Positions 34,086 to 42,911 of a stretch of 64,000 bases of DNA are shown here, in pieces. The DNA comes from Caenispirillum bisanense (GTDB lineage Bacteria > Pseudomonadota > Alphaproteobacteria > Rhodospirillales > UBA2165): contig CAMDWJ010000003.1 of NCBI GenBank assembly GCA_945877815.1, positions 62,001 through 126,000 of the forward strand. Reading direction: 5' to 3'. Numbering within the stretch: position 1 is the stretch's first letter; each line of letters starts with the position of its first letter. The notes below the pieces were generated by a model that was not told where the DNA came from, made no database searches, and saw only the letters and a list, made by a program, of their open reading frames with translations. Both the position numbers and the translations under genes were made by a program.

Positions 34086-34331
34086 TTGCCCCGCGTTGTG
34101 TTCATGGGCGAGGCGCGTCGCTTTACCGGCGACGTCGCCGAGCTTGAGATCGAGGCCGGCAACGTGATGCAGCTCTTCCGCAAATTGGGAGAGCGCTTCC
34201 CCGAACTGGCGCCGGTGCTGGAAGACGGCTTCGCCGTCGCCATCGACGGCGAGATGTTCGAGGATTCTCTGTTGCAGCCGATCAAGCCGGACGCCGAGGT
34301 GATCCTGGTTCCGAAGATCGCTGGCGGCTGA
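34086..34331 (+). CDS. MoaD/ThiS-family small protein tied to the CoxMSL operon
   Basis: 81 residues ending KIAGG, the Gly-Gly tail that is thiocarboxylated in MoaD and ThiS. A helix (NVMQLFRKLGERFPEL) and the strand DAEVILVPKIAGG complete the beta-grasp. A TTG at 34086 is the likely start because the first strand (RVVFMGEARR) is needed for the fold; the in-frame ATG at 34104 would remove half of it. Fourteen bp after the large subunit, and ten before the TRAP DctQ gene. It could supply sulphur or a molybdopterin precursor for the neighbouring enzyme. Confidence 0.8.
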   Translation: MPRVVFMGEARRFTGDVAELEIEAGNVMQLFRKLGERFPELAPVLEDGFAVAIDGEMFEDSLLQPIKPDAEVILVPKIAGG

Positions 34332-34340
34332 GCCGAATGG

Positions 34341-34916
34341 GTGGCGGCGAGGATCGATAAACCGGGGGCTCGGGTCTTGCATCTCCTCTTGCGCGTGAGC
34401 GGCGCCATCGACGCGCTCAATGCGGCCGCCGGGCGGATCGCCACCTGGGCGGTTCTGATCGCCAGCGTCATCAGCGCCGGCAATGCCCTGTTCCGCTACG
34501 GCTTCTCGCTCAGTTCAAACGGCTGGCTCGAGATTCAATGGTACCTGTTCGGCGTCATGGTAATGCTGGGCGCGTCCTACACACTCAACAAAAACGAGCA
34601 CGTTCGCATCGATATCGTCTACGGCAACGTCTCGATGCGCACACAACTCTGGATCGACATCCTGGGCACACTGATCTTCCTGCTGCCCACCGCGGCGATC
34701 ATCGGCTGGGTGTCGTGGCCGCTGTTCTACAATTCCTTCGCCATTCACGAAATGTCGAGCAACGCAGGGGGCCTGTTGCGCTGGCCCATAAAGCTGATGC
34801 TGCCGCTGGGCTTCGCCCTGCTGTTCCTGCAGGGGTTGTCGGAGATCATCAAGCGTATCGGCGCGTTGATGGGCATGCCCCAGCTTGTCACCCAATACGA
34901 GAAGCCGTTGCAGTGA
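34341..34916 (+). CDS. TRAP transporter small membrane subunit (DctQ)
   Basis: 191 residues from a GTG, four predicted membrane helices and the DctQ signature LSSNGWLEIQWYLFGVMVMLGASYTLNKNEHVRID (described here by its WLEIQWYLFG and KNEHVRID portions). DctQ joins DctM in importing carboxylic acids with Na+ or H+ coupling and an extracytoplasmic binding protein. An out-of-frame ATG at 34337 is not a start. Twenty-five bases before DctM; the matching binding protein is probably the convergent DctP at 36369. Confidence 0.9.
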   Translation: MAARIDKPGARVLHLLLRVSGAIDALNAAAGRIATWAVLIASVISAGNALFRYGFSLSSNGWLEIQWYLFGVMVMLGASYTLNKNEHVRIDIVYGNVSMRTQLWIDILGTLIFLLPTAAIIGWVSWPLFYNSFAIHEMSSNAGGLLRWPIKLMLPLGFALLFLQGLSEIIKRIGALMGMPQLVTQYEKPLQ

Positions 34917-34941
34917 GTGCTTTTTCCAAGATGGATCGCGC

Positions 34942-36351
34942 ATGAGCGCGCCGGGCCTCATCCCGCCGATCATGTTTTTCGCCATGATCGCGTTTTTGCT
35001 GATCGGGTTTCCGGTCGCCTTTACGCTGTCGGCCGTCGGATTGTTGTTCGCTTTCATCGCCATCGAACTCGGCCATTTCCAACCGGTCTTCCTGCAGGCA
35101 TTGGGCGATCGCGTGTTCGGCATCGTCGCCAACGACTTGCTGCTCGCAATTCCCTTCTTCACCTTCATGGGCGCGATCCTGGAGCGTGGCGGTTTGGCCG
35201 AGGACCTACTCGAAGGGATGGGGCAATTGTTCGGGCCGGTGCGCGGCGGATTGGCCTATGCCGTCATCATCGTCGGTGCGATCCTGGGCGCGATCACCGG
35301 CACGGTCGCGGCTTCGGTCATCGCGATGGGATTGATCTCGCTACCCATCATGATGCGCTACGGCTACGATATGAAACTGGCGACCGGCGTGATCGCGGCA
35401 TCCGGCACCATCACCCAACTCATTCCGCCCTCGCTCGTCCTCGTTGTGCTGGCCGACCAATTGGGCCGCTCGGTCGGCGACCTTTACGCCGGCGCACTGG
35501 GACCCAGCATCGTGCAGGTCGGGCTGTTCTGTATCTATATCGCCATCGTCAGCATCGTGAAGCCGAACTGGGTGCCGGCCCTGCCGGCTGAGGCGCGCAC
35601 GCTGCAGGGCTGGCCGCTCTATTCCAAAATTCTGTGGGGCATGGTGCCCTCGCTCATCCTGATCTTCCTGGTGCTCGGCACCATCTTCATGGGCCTGGCG
35701 ACGCCGACGGAAGCCGGCGCCATGGGTGCGGTCGGTGCACTGCTGCTGTCGATGGCGCACGGCCGCTTGAGTTACACGATCCTCGTGCAAAGCATGGATT
35801 CGACCATGCGCATCACCGCGATGGTGATTTTCATTCTGGTCGGCTCGACGGTATTCACGCTGGTCTTCCGCGGGCTCGATGGCGACCTGTGGATCGAAGG
35901 ATTACTGACCGCGCTGCCGGGCGGCGCCACCGGCTTCTTGGTCTTCGTCTGCATCTTCGTCTTCTTCCTGGCATTCTTTCTCGATTTCTTCGAGATCGCC
36001 TTCATCATCGTTCCGCTGTTGGCACCCGTCGCCCACAAGCTCGGCATCGATCTGGTGTGGTTCGGCGTCCTGCTCTGCGTGGTGATGCAGACATCCTTTA
36101 TGCATCCGCCTTTCGGCTTCGCGCTCTTTTATTTGCGCGGCATCGCGCCGCCGTCAGTGAAGAGTTCCGATATCTATTGGGGCGCGATGCCGTGGGTGGT
36201 GCTGCAGCTGATTATGGCCGCGATCGTGATCGCCTGGCCCGAGCTTGTCACCTTTCCGCTCGACAAGGTCAGCGGCGTCGATCCGGACACGATACGTTTC
36301 GACGTACCGCTGCCGGAATTCTCAATGCCGCCGCCCGTCGATTTCAAATAG
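34942..36351 (+). CDS. TRAP transporter large membrane subunit (DctM)
   Basis: 469 residues with about 12 helices and DctM family features: ANDLLLAIPFFTFMGAILERG, GAITGTVAASVIAMG, GTITQLIPPSLVLV, and MHPPFGFALFYLRGIAP. Provides the ion-driven transport channel. The ATG at 34942 is supported by placement after a DctQ stop and by MSAPGL N-terminus. A periplasmic-binding-protein gene is not downstream on this strand; it lies on the opposite strand, with 17 bp between the two stop codons. Confidence 0.93.
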   Translation: MSAPGLIPPIMFFAMIAFLLIGFPVAFTLSAVGLLFAFIAIELGHFQPVFLQALGDRVFGIVANDLLLAIPFFTFMGAILERGGLAEDLLEGMGQLFGPVRGGLAYAVIIVGAILGAITGTVAASVIAMGLISLPIMMRYGYDMKLATGVIAASGTITQLIPPSLVLVVLADQLGRSVGDLYAGALGPSIVQVGLFCIYIAIVSIVKPNWVPALPAEARTLQGWPLYSKILWGMVPSLILIFLVLGTIFMGLATPTEAGAMGAVGALLLSMAHGRLSYTILVQSMDSTMRITAMVIFILVGSTVFTLVFRGLDGDLWIEGLLTALPGGATGFLVFVCIFVFFLAFFLDFFEIAFIIVPLLAPVAHKLGIDLVWFGVLLCVVMQTSFMHPPFGFALFYLRGIAPPSVKSSDIYWGAMPWVVLQLIMAAIVIAWPELVTFPLDKVSGVDPDTIRFDVPLPEFSMPPPVDFK

Positions 36352-36368
36352 ACGGATTCAAATAACGC

Positions 36369-37625
36369 TCAGGCGTCCTTCTTACCGCCCGTCGCCTTCC
36401 CCGCACCGAACCCCACCGCGAGTCCGGCAACGCCGGCCACCGCGGCCGCGGTCCATTTCTCGTTGCCGGACGCAGGCATCGCGGTTGCGGGTTGCGGTGC
36501 AGGCGCCGCCGTCGCAGCAGGCACGGCCTGGGCCAAGGAGGCAGCAGCGGTAAAGGTGAAGTTATCGTAGGAATTCTCGGCGACCCGGAACCATTGGAAC
36601 TGGTCGTCGCGGAACGCCTTCCATGCGTCATACACTTTCTTGAATTTTGGATTCGCCGCCGAGGTTTCGGCATAGAGTTCTTCGGCCGCCTTGTAGCAGG
36701 CCAGCATCAGCTCGCGCGGGAACGGACGAAGCTGCGCACCGCCCGCGATCAGGCGACGCAGCGCCGCCGGATTCTGCGCATCGTACTTGCTCTGCATCAC
36801 ATTGTGCGCATCGCCGCATGCCGCATCGACCATCGCGCGGTATTCGGGAGGCAAGCCTTCCCACTGCGCGATATTCACGTACACCGAGAGTTGCGGGCCA
36901 CCTTCCCACCATCCGGGGTAATAATAATATTGCGCGACCTTGTTGAAGCCGAGTTTCTCGTCATCGTACGGTCCAACCCATTCGGCGGCGTCGATGGTGC
37001 CCTTCTCCAAGGACGGATAGATGTCGCCGCCCGGAATCTGCTGCGGCACGACGCCCAGCTTCTGCAAAACGTTCCCGGCGAAACCGCCGATGCGGAACTT
37101 CAGGCCCTTCAGATCCTCGACCGATTTGATCTCCTTGCGGAACCAGCCGCCCATCTGCACGCCGGTATTGCCGCACGGGATCGCGTGGATGTTGTAGTCC
37201 TTGAAGAACTCGGCCATCAGCTCGCGCCCGCCGCCGGCATAAAACCACGCAGACTGCTGGCGCGAATTCAATCCGAACGGCATGGCCGTGTCGAAGGCGA
37301 AGGTCGGATCCTTGCCGATGAAATAATAGCTTGCGGTATGCGCCATCTCGACGGTGCCGGCCTGCACGGCATCCGCCACACCGAACGGAGGGATCAATTC
37401 GCCACCTGCAAACACGCGGATTTGGAACTTGCCTGCGCTCGCGTCATGCACGCGTTTGGCCATGTGCTCGGCCGCGCCGTAGATCGTATCCAGGCTTTTC
37501 GGGAAACTGGAGGCGAGACGCCAGCGGATCTCTGCCGTTTGCGCGATGGCGGGTGCGGCGAGCGTCGCGGCCGCGGCGCCGATACCGGCGGTCCCCGCCG
37601 ATTTGAGAAATTTACGTCGATCCAT
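36369..37625 (-). CDS. TRAP substrate-binding protein, TakP-like, with C-terminal membrane tail
   Basis: 418 residues. Tat signal MDRRKFLKSAGTAG, then a DctP fold containing GGDIYPSLEKGTIDAAEWVG and PGWWEGGP, the signature of the alpha-keto-acid-binding TakP group. After about residue 370 comes an Ala/Pro linker (ATAAPAPQPATAMPAS) and a hydrophobic segment (WTAAAVAGVAGLAVGFGAG) with a basic end GKKDA, so it is predicted to be anchored in the membrane, unusual for a soluble binding protein. Follows the ThDP gene by 26 bp. Confidence 0.88.
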   Translation of the reverse strand: MDRRKFLKSAGTAGIGAAAATLAAPAIAQTAEIRWRLASSFPKSLDTIYGAAEHMAKRVHDASAGKFQIRVFAGGELIPPFGVADAVQAGTVEMAHTASYYFIGKDPTFAFDTAMPFGLNSRQQSAWFYAGGGRELMAEFFKDYNIHAIPCGNTGVQMGGWFRKEIKSVEDLKGLKFRIGGFAGNVLQKLGVVPQQIPGGDIYPSLEKGTIDAAEWVGPYDDEKLGFNKVAQYYYYPGWWEGGPQLSVYVNIAQWEGLPPEYRAMVDAACGDAHNVMQSKYDAQNPAALRRLIAGGAQLRPFPRELMLACYKAAEELYAETSAANPKFKKVYDAWKAFRDDQFQWFRVAENSYDNFTFTAAASLAQAVPAATAAPAPQPATAMPASGNEKWTAAAVAGVAGLAVGFGAGKATGGKKDA

Positions 37626-37651
37626 GGAAGTCTCTCCCCTGAAAAAAAATC

Positions 37652-39442
37652 TTAATCGTTCGCTTCGAGCCGTTTCATCCACACCGAGATGACCGCCGGC
37701 TTGCCGGCCCGCACCTGGGCGAGGCCGCGTTGAAGTGCTGCGGCCAGATCGTCCGGATCGCGCACGGTTTCGCCGTAACCGCCCGCCGCCTCGGCCTCTT
37801 TCGCGAAATCGATCGGCGGATCGATATAGCCGCCCTCGTAGCCGCCCTTGGCCGCGAAGCCTTCGCGCCCATAGGCATTGCCGACGCGAGTCGTGCCGGT
37901 CGAATAGCTGCGGTTGGTATAAACGATCGTGAGGAACGGCGCACCGTGATGCGCCGCGGCCCAAATCGCGGGCGCCGGCGTGCCGAACATGTAGAAACCG
38001 TCGCCGGTGACCGCGATGACGTCTCGTTCGGGGGCGGCGAATTTCGCGCCAAGTGCGGCACCCGGCGCGAAGCCGCCGCTCGATCCCGGATTGCCGATAT
38101 AGGAGCCCGGCCGTTCCATCGGCAGGAAATCGCGCAGGCGCGGACTGGGCAAAGTATCGTCGACGATCAGCGTATTGTCGGTGACGATCTGACCAACGCA
38201 ATAGCTGAGCCAGAGCGGATCGATGGGATCCTTCTTGGCGACGTCGGTCGCCTGCTTGTCGGTCGCGGCGTACCGCGCGACCGAGGACTTATGTAACGTT
38301 TGCGCACGTTCGGCGATGCGCGAACGGTCGGCATCCGTCAGCACACCTTTGGCGGCCGCGAGCAGCGCCAGGATCGATTGGGTCGGATCGGCGGCGACGC
38401 GGATGTCGGCGGTGAACTCGAACGTGGGAATGCGCATCTGCACCGGATCATGGCCCATATAGGCGATGTAGGCATCAGCGGACGGCGCATTGCGGTTGGG
38501 CACCCACGGCACTTCGCATTCCAGGATCAGCACGGCGTCGGCGTCCGACAAAGCCGATTGCGGCTGATAGAGCGGATGACGGAACGGGAAGCTCATATAG
38601 CCGCGCTGCACCGAATCGACGACGGCGAGACCGAGCAGTTCGCACAACTCGATCAGGGGGGCGACGCTGGCGGGGTCTCTCCCCGAATTGGCGACGACGG
38701 CGACCGGCTTTTGCGCGCGCACCAGCCGTTCGACGATTTCGGTTACCGCGTGCGGATCGGGTGCGACGGCGCGCGGGATGCCCAATTGATCGGCGCTCGG
38801 AAACTTGGCGCCGTTCATCGGCAACATCACCAGTTCCTTCGGGAACGAGAGATACACCGGACCGGCGGGGGCCGAACGCGCCACCTGCACGGCACGGCTC
38901 ATCACCAGGCCGGCATTGTCCTGCCAGGCGAGCTTGTGGTCCCACTTGGTGTAATTGCGCACGATGCCGTTCTGGTCGTAGGTCTCCTGCATCCATAGAT
39001 GGCCGCCCTCGTCGCGCCCGCCCTTGAGTTCGCCGGCATAGGAGGTCGGCGGGAAACCGGCCGTCATGATCACCGGCAGGCCGCTGCGCCACGCCGTGTG
39101 AATGGCGCCGCCATAATGGAGCGTGCCGCAATCGACATGCGCCGCGGTGACGGCCGGACGGCCCGTAACGGCGGCAAAACCGAGTGCGGCGTTCAGGCTG
39201 ATATGTTCGAGCGGCACGGTGATCAGGCGCAGCGTTTTATTGTGGCCGCGCGCACGGGCCTTGGCGGTCGCCTCCTGGAAAAATCCGATCTCGGAGCCCG
39301 AGGTAAAAAACAGATGATCGACGCCGGCCGCAGCCAGGGAGGCCACGATCGCATCGCCGACATCGTCGGCCGGAACCTCGAGCCAATTGGCCTTCGAAGG
39401 CCCCTGTTGTCCGCCCCCTTTGCCGTCCGCGCCGTCCGCCAT
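37652..39442 (-). CDS. Thiamine diphosphate-dependent enzyme (acetolactate synthase/2-oxo-acid decarboxylase type)
   Basis: 596 residues with the three-domain ThDP fold: N-terminal pyrimidine domain containing the catalytic Glu in VPLEHIS, a central DHS-like domain, and the PP domain TGDGFYMFGTP...YTNRSY (GDG to N spacing present). The ATG at 39442 is chosen because the N-terminal 18 residues of the longer frame look untranslated. The product cannot be named; sulfopyruvate decarboxylase, benzoylformate decarboxylase and acetolactate synthase homologues are all close. Cotranscribed with a keto-acid-type TRAP binding protein, which suggests a 2-oxo acid substrate. Confidence 0.85.
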   Translation of the reverse strand: MADGADGKGGGQQGPSKANWLEVPADDVGDAIVASLAAAGVDHLFFTSGSEIGFFQEATAKARARGHNKTLRLITVPLEHISLNAALGFAAVTGRPAVTAAHVDCGTLHYGGAIHTAWRSGLPVIMTAGFPPTSYAGELKGGRDEGGHLWMQETYDQNGIVRNYTKWDHKLAWQDNAGLVMSRAVQVARSAPAGPVYLSFPKELVMLPMNGAKFPSADQLGIPRAVAPDPHAVTEIVERLVRAQKPVAVVANSGRDPASVAPLIELCELLGLAVVDSVQRGYMSFPFRHPLYQPQSALSDADAVLILECEVPWVPNRNAPSADAYIAYMGHDPVQMRIPTFEFTADIRVAADPTQSILALLAAAKGVLTDADRSRIAERAQTLHKSSVARYAATDKQATDVAKKDPIDPLWLSYCVGQIVTDNTLIVDDTLPSPRLRDFLPMERPGSYIGNPGSSGGFAPGAALGAKFAAPERDVIAVTGDGFYMFGTPAPAIWAAAHHGAPFLTIVYTNRSYSTGTTRVGNAYGREGFAAKGGYEGGYIDPPIDFAKEAEAAGGYGETVRDPDDLAAALQRGLAQVRAGKPAVISVWMKRLEAND

Positions 39443-39576
39443 AGTCGCCTCCCGTTTTTGTGGCAACAGTGTGTTCGATGCGAGGGGTCGGTGCAATATC
39501 GCCCAAACGGAACCATTGGGGCGTTCACGCGTTGATCAGCTGCGCATTCCCTCCCCCAAACCCAAGGAGAAAGATA

Positions 39577-39828
39577 ATGGCAAATGAACCGAAAAATCCG
39601 GGCGGCCAGAAAAACGAGGGCGAAGGCAACAAGACTGCGGCCCGTCACAATAACGAGGACCAGCAAAAATTCGTGAAAAGCGGCAAGGTCGGACACGCAG
39701 CCGAGGAGGCCGAACAGGCGATCGCAGGTGCAGACGGCGACGAATTGCGCAAAGCCGAGGAAAAGGGCCGCGCCAAATCGAAGGGCGAAAACCCCGGCGA
39801 CTACGCGACGATGGGAAAGAAGCACTAA
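39577..39828 (+). CDS. Small hydrophilic protein of unknown function
   Basis: 83 residues from an ATG with AAGGAGAA. Composition is dominated by Lys, Glu, Gly, Asn and Ala, with no hydrophobic core (KNEGEGNKTAARHNNEDQQK), so it is probably intrinsically disordered. Small, strongly hydrophilic proteins of this kind are often stress-related, but that is only a resemblance. It stands alone between divergent-looking and convergent genes and has its own terminator. Confidence 0.7.
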   Translation: MANEPKNPGGQKNEGEGNKTAARHNNEDQQKFVKSGKVGHAAEEAEQAIAGADGDELRKAEEKGRAKSKGENPGDYATMGKKH

Positions 39829-39870
39829 CCCTTTCGCGCCGATCCTGCTCGGCCTATTTATAATACGAAT

Positions 39871-39907
39871 GACCCCGCCCCGGTTTCCCGGGACGGGGTC
39901 ATGTTTT
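39871..39907. terminator. Terminator after the small hydrophilic protein
   Basis: GACCCCGCCCCGG (39871-39883) and CCGGGACGGGGTC (39888-39900) form a 13-bp stem with one mismatch, loop TTTC, followed by ATGTTTTG. It sits between the small protein gene and the convergent methyltransferase-like gene and may stop transcription from both sides. Confidence 0.8.
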
Positions 39908-39929
39908 GTCCGCGCTGGAAGAGGCGCGC

Positions 39930-41105
39930 TTATTTCTTCTTCTTAGGTTTGCTCCAAAGCTGCTTGGAGGCGCGCTTCGCCCCCTCTGCCATCGCCTCGA
40001 ACTTCGCCCAGCAGATTTCCGGATGGCCGACGCGCGGGCCGATGCCGCAATCGGTGCCGGCCAGCACGTTCTCGCGCCCGACCAGCTTGGCATAGCGCAC
40101 GAGGCGCTGGGCGACCAGATCGGGATGCTCGATGAAATCGGTGCAGTGACCGATCACACCCGGCACCAGGGTCGAATCCTTGGGCAGCTTCACATTCTCG
40201 AAGACCTGCCATTCATGCTCGTGTACCGGATTGGCGGCCTCAATCGAATAGCTCGACGCCTTCACGCGGAAGATGATGTCGATGATGTCCTTGAGCGCGA
40301 TGTCGTCGCTGTGCGGGCCGTGGAACGAACCCCAGCAGACGTGCAGGCGGATCTGCTCGCGCGGAATATTGCGTAGGGCATGGTTGAGCGCGTCGACGCG
40401 GATGGTCGCATACTTGCGATATTGCGGCACCGTCAGCTTGGGCAGGCAGGCCCAGCCGTCCGGCAAGTCTGGATCGTCGATCTGCAGAATGAAGCCGGCT
40501 TTTGCGATGGCTTCGTATTCGACTCGCATCGCCTCGGCGATGGCATAGACGAATTCTTCCTCGGTCTTGTAGTAATCGTTGCGCATCCAATGTTCGATGG
40601 TGCCCGGCGTATTGGCCGGCAGGAAGGCCTCCTTCACCTTGGAGCCCTTGAGCGAGGCCTTGAAGGTTTCGACATCGGCCTTGATGAAGTCCTGGCCGAT
40701 ATAGCGCAGCGGCTCGACGCAGATAGGCGTGCCCGCAGGCGCCGGGAAACGACGGCCTTCGAAATACTTGCCGAAGCGCCGTTCGTCGCGCGCAATCATG
40801 TTGAGAGGCGCAAACTTCTTGCCCGGATTTACGCGAAGCTCGAACCCCGCCAACCGCTCGCGCCCGTAGTTGGTGAAGTTCACCTTGTTGAATTCGCCGT
40901 CGTTGACGCTGTCGAGACCGCAATCGATCTGTTTCTTCACGACGTCCGTAATCGACCGGTTCAGAATCTTGTCGAGCTTCTTCTTGTCGATTTTCTTGCC
41001 TGCCATGCGTTCGGCGATCAGCGGTTTCAGATCGTCCGGGCGCGGCAACGCGCCGGCATGTGTCGTGAGAATGCGATTCTCACTGAATTGTGTTGTATAC
41101 GCCAT
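39930..41105 (-). CDS. MetE C-domain-like protein (cobalamin-independent methyltransferase superfamily)
   Basis: 391 residues, lacking the MetE N-terminal domain. Metal ligands of the MetE catalytic domain are visible: HVCWGS (His and Cys), IEAAN (Glu) and GTDCGIG (Cys). The methionine-synthase name is therefore not justified; related single-domain proteins act in other pathways. A Lys-rich C-terminus (KPKKKK) follows. The start is the ATG at 41105. It is one of three such proteins in the window, each in a different context. Substrate unknown. Confidence 0.85.
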   Translation of the reverse strand: MAYTTQFSENRILTTHAGALPRPDDLKPLIAERMAGKKIDKKKLDKILNRSITDVVKKQIDCGLDSVNDGEFNKVNFTNYGRERLAGFELRVNPGKKFAPLNMIARDERRFGKYFEGRRFPAPAGTPICVEPLRYIGQDFIKADVETFKASLKGSKVKEAFLPANTPGTIEHWMRNDYYKTEEEFVYAIAEAMRVEYEAIAKAGFILQIDDPDLPDGWACLPKLTVPQYRKYATIRVDALNHALRNIPREQIRLHVCWGSFHGPHSDDIALKDIIDIIFRVKASSYSIEAANPVHEHEWQVFENVKLPKDSTLVPGVIGHCTDFIEHPDLVAQRLVRYAKLVGRENVLAGTDCGIGPRVGHPEICWAKFEAMAEGAKRASKQLWSKPKKKK

Positions 41106-41270
41106 TGAGTCTTCTCCCCGATGAAAATCGCGCGGCCAGTTGACGATCGCGCCTGAAGCGTGACGCAACTGTCAGGCCGGTCGGGGATAATGTCAACGAC
41201 CTCGACGACGCGGACGCGGTGGGACGTTGGTCAATCGCCGTAAGGAAATTTCCCACACGCGTGGGCGTCG

Positions 41271-42086
41271 TCACGCTCCGGCATTTGCGATCAATTGATC
41301 GACGAAGGTTTCCAGTTCGGGTTTGCGGCTCGTATCCATCTGCACCTCGGCGAAGACGGCGCGCCCCGAGAGCCATTCGGCCTCGGCATCCGGATATGCG
41401 ACGGCGACCCGTACGGCGTGATGCAGATCGTAGCTCGCATAGGACAGACCCAAACTTTTCAGCGCCGCCCACAGCGCCATCGCGCTTTGGGTCCGGTAAT
41501 GGATGCGGTGGCGCGTATTGGGAATGGCGACCGACGCATCGTCGAGAGAACGGATGCAGGCATCGAGAGAGACCGAGGCGAAGCCCCGGCAGACCAAAGG
41601 CCGCGCCGCGTAGGCGCTGCAAGCTCCACCTTCCAGAATCGGACAGGGGAGCGTCAGACCGGTACGGTCGGCCGCCGCAAAGTCGCGAGCGGAGACCGAA
41701 TCGATGCGCACGCGGATCGGCGCCTCCGCCGAAGGCCACAGCGCGCGCACGACGTGCGCGAGGGCCAGGATCTCGGGTACCGAAGCAGAGACGAAATTGT
41801 TGCAGCAATGGGCGCAGCCCTTTTGACAGGCGACGGCGTGCGGCCCCGGATGGCGGCGCAGCGAAATCTCGAACACGCTCTGCGCGATCCCCGCCGAGGC
41901 ACTCGCGCGATGCGGATCGTCCGTGCGCGACAATATCTCGATCAGGTGACGCGTTAGAGCGACGGTCGGCGCTATATCCTGCGTGGCGGGAATGCCGAAT
42001 TGCAACACGGCCTCGATCTCGCGGCGGCGAACGCGGTTGGCAGCGCGGCGTAGCTGGCGGCTGGCCCCAGACGCGGGCTCGGCCAC
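41271..42086 (-). CDS. YkgJ-family cysteine-cluster protein
   Basis: 271 residues. A central cysteine cluster ACQKGCAHCCNNFVSASVPE, plus later Cys in LPCPILEGGACSAYAARPLVCRG, matches the YkgJ family, proposed to bind zinc or an iron-sulphur cluster. The rest is helical with no further motif. It begins 6 bp after the ABC permease gene and is likely cotranscribed. Function unknown. Confidence 0.85.
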   Translation of the reverse strand: MAEPASGASRQLRRAANRVRRREIEAVLQFGIPATQDIAPTVALTRHLIEILSRTDDPHRASASAGIAQSVFEISLRRHPGPHAVACQKGCAHCCNNFVSASVPEILALAHVVRALWPSAEAPIRVRIDSVSARDFAAADRTGLTLPCPILEGGACSAYAARPLVCRGFASVSLDACIRSLDDASVAIPNTRHRIHYRTQSAMALWAALKSLGLSYASYDLHHAVRVAVAYPDAEAEWLSGRAVFAEVQMDTSRKPELETFVDQLIANAGA

Positions 42087-42092
42087 GGCCGG

Positions 42093-42911
42093 CTAAAGTT
42101 CCATGTGGCGGTCGGTCGGACGCCAGGCGCTAAACTTGCGATCGATATAGACGAGGGCCGAATTGACGATCAGCACCAGGGCGGTCGCCACGATGATGCC
42201 GGTAAAGGCGCCGGTCACATCCATCTGCTGGCGCGAATGTTCGATGTAATAGCCGATGCCTTCGTTGCCCACGAGAAATTCGCCGATGATCGCGGCACTC
42301 ACCGCGCGCGGCAGGGCGATCTTGAGGCCTGAGAAGAAAAACGGCAGCAGCGCGTTCCAGATGACTTCACGGCTGATGCGCGATTCCGAGGCACCCACCA
42401 CGCGCGCCATATTGATGAGGCGCGAATCCACGCCCCGAATGCCGGCAAAGATGGCAATGAAGACGGGATAGAAGACCAGGAGGCCGATCAGCCACAGCTT
42501 GGGTGCGTCGTTGATGCCGAACCACAAGATGAACAGTGGGATCAGCGCGTATTTGGGCACGCCGACCGAGGCCATGATGAAGGGTTCTATCGCATCGGTG
42601 AAACGCGGCAGGCGGCGCAGCACGAAGGGGAGTCCCACGCCGAAGAAACAGCCGATGGCGAAGCCGATCGCCGATATCTTGAGCGTGACATAGGTGTGAT
42701 GCCCCAATTCGCCCGAAGCCGCGATCTTGAGCAGGCGGTCCCACACTTTGAAGGGATCGGCGACGAACATCTCGCCCGCACTTTGCGAGCCGGCCTTCCA
42801 CACCCAGATCAAGAAGACGGCGAACGCAATCTGGCCGGCCCGTACGATATAGGGCCGCCAATTGAATCCGTTGGGCGCGGCGAGGTCCATTGTCTGTTCG
42901 GCGTTGCTCAT
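42093..42911 (-). CDS. ABC transporter permease (NMT1/SsuC type, second permease)
   Basis: 272 residues with six membrane segments and the coupling motif around GASESRISREVIWNALLPFFFSG. Its ATG overlaps the ATPase stop by four bases. With the permease at 43708 it forms a presumably heterodimeric channel, because two distinct permeases flank one ATPase. Probably imports the ligand of the binding protein at 44671. Confidence 0.92.
   Translation of the reverse strand: MSNAEQTMDLAAPNGFNWRPYIVRAGQIAFAVFLIWVWKAGSQSAGEMFVADPFKVWDRLLKIAASGELGHHTYVTLKISAIGFAIGCFFGVGLPFVLRRLPRFTDAIEPFIMASVGVPKYALIPLFILWFGINDAPKLWLIGLLVFYPVFIAIFAGIRGVDSRLINMARVVGASESRISREVIWNALLPFFFSGLKIALPRAVSAAIIGEFLVGNEGIGYYIEHSRQQMDVTGAFTGIIVATALVLIVNSALVYIDRKFSAWRPTDRHMEL

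Noticed and set aside
34337-34360. ATG start for DctQ at 34337
   Set aside because: It is out of frame and hits a stop after seven codons; the GTG at 34341 opens the DctQ frame.
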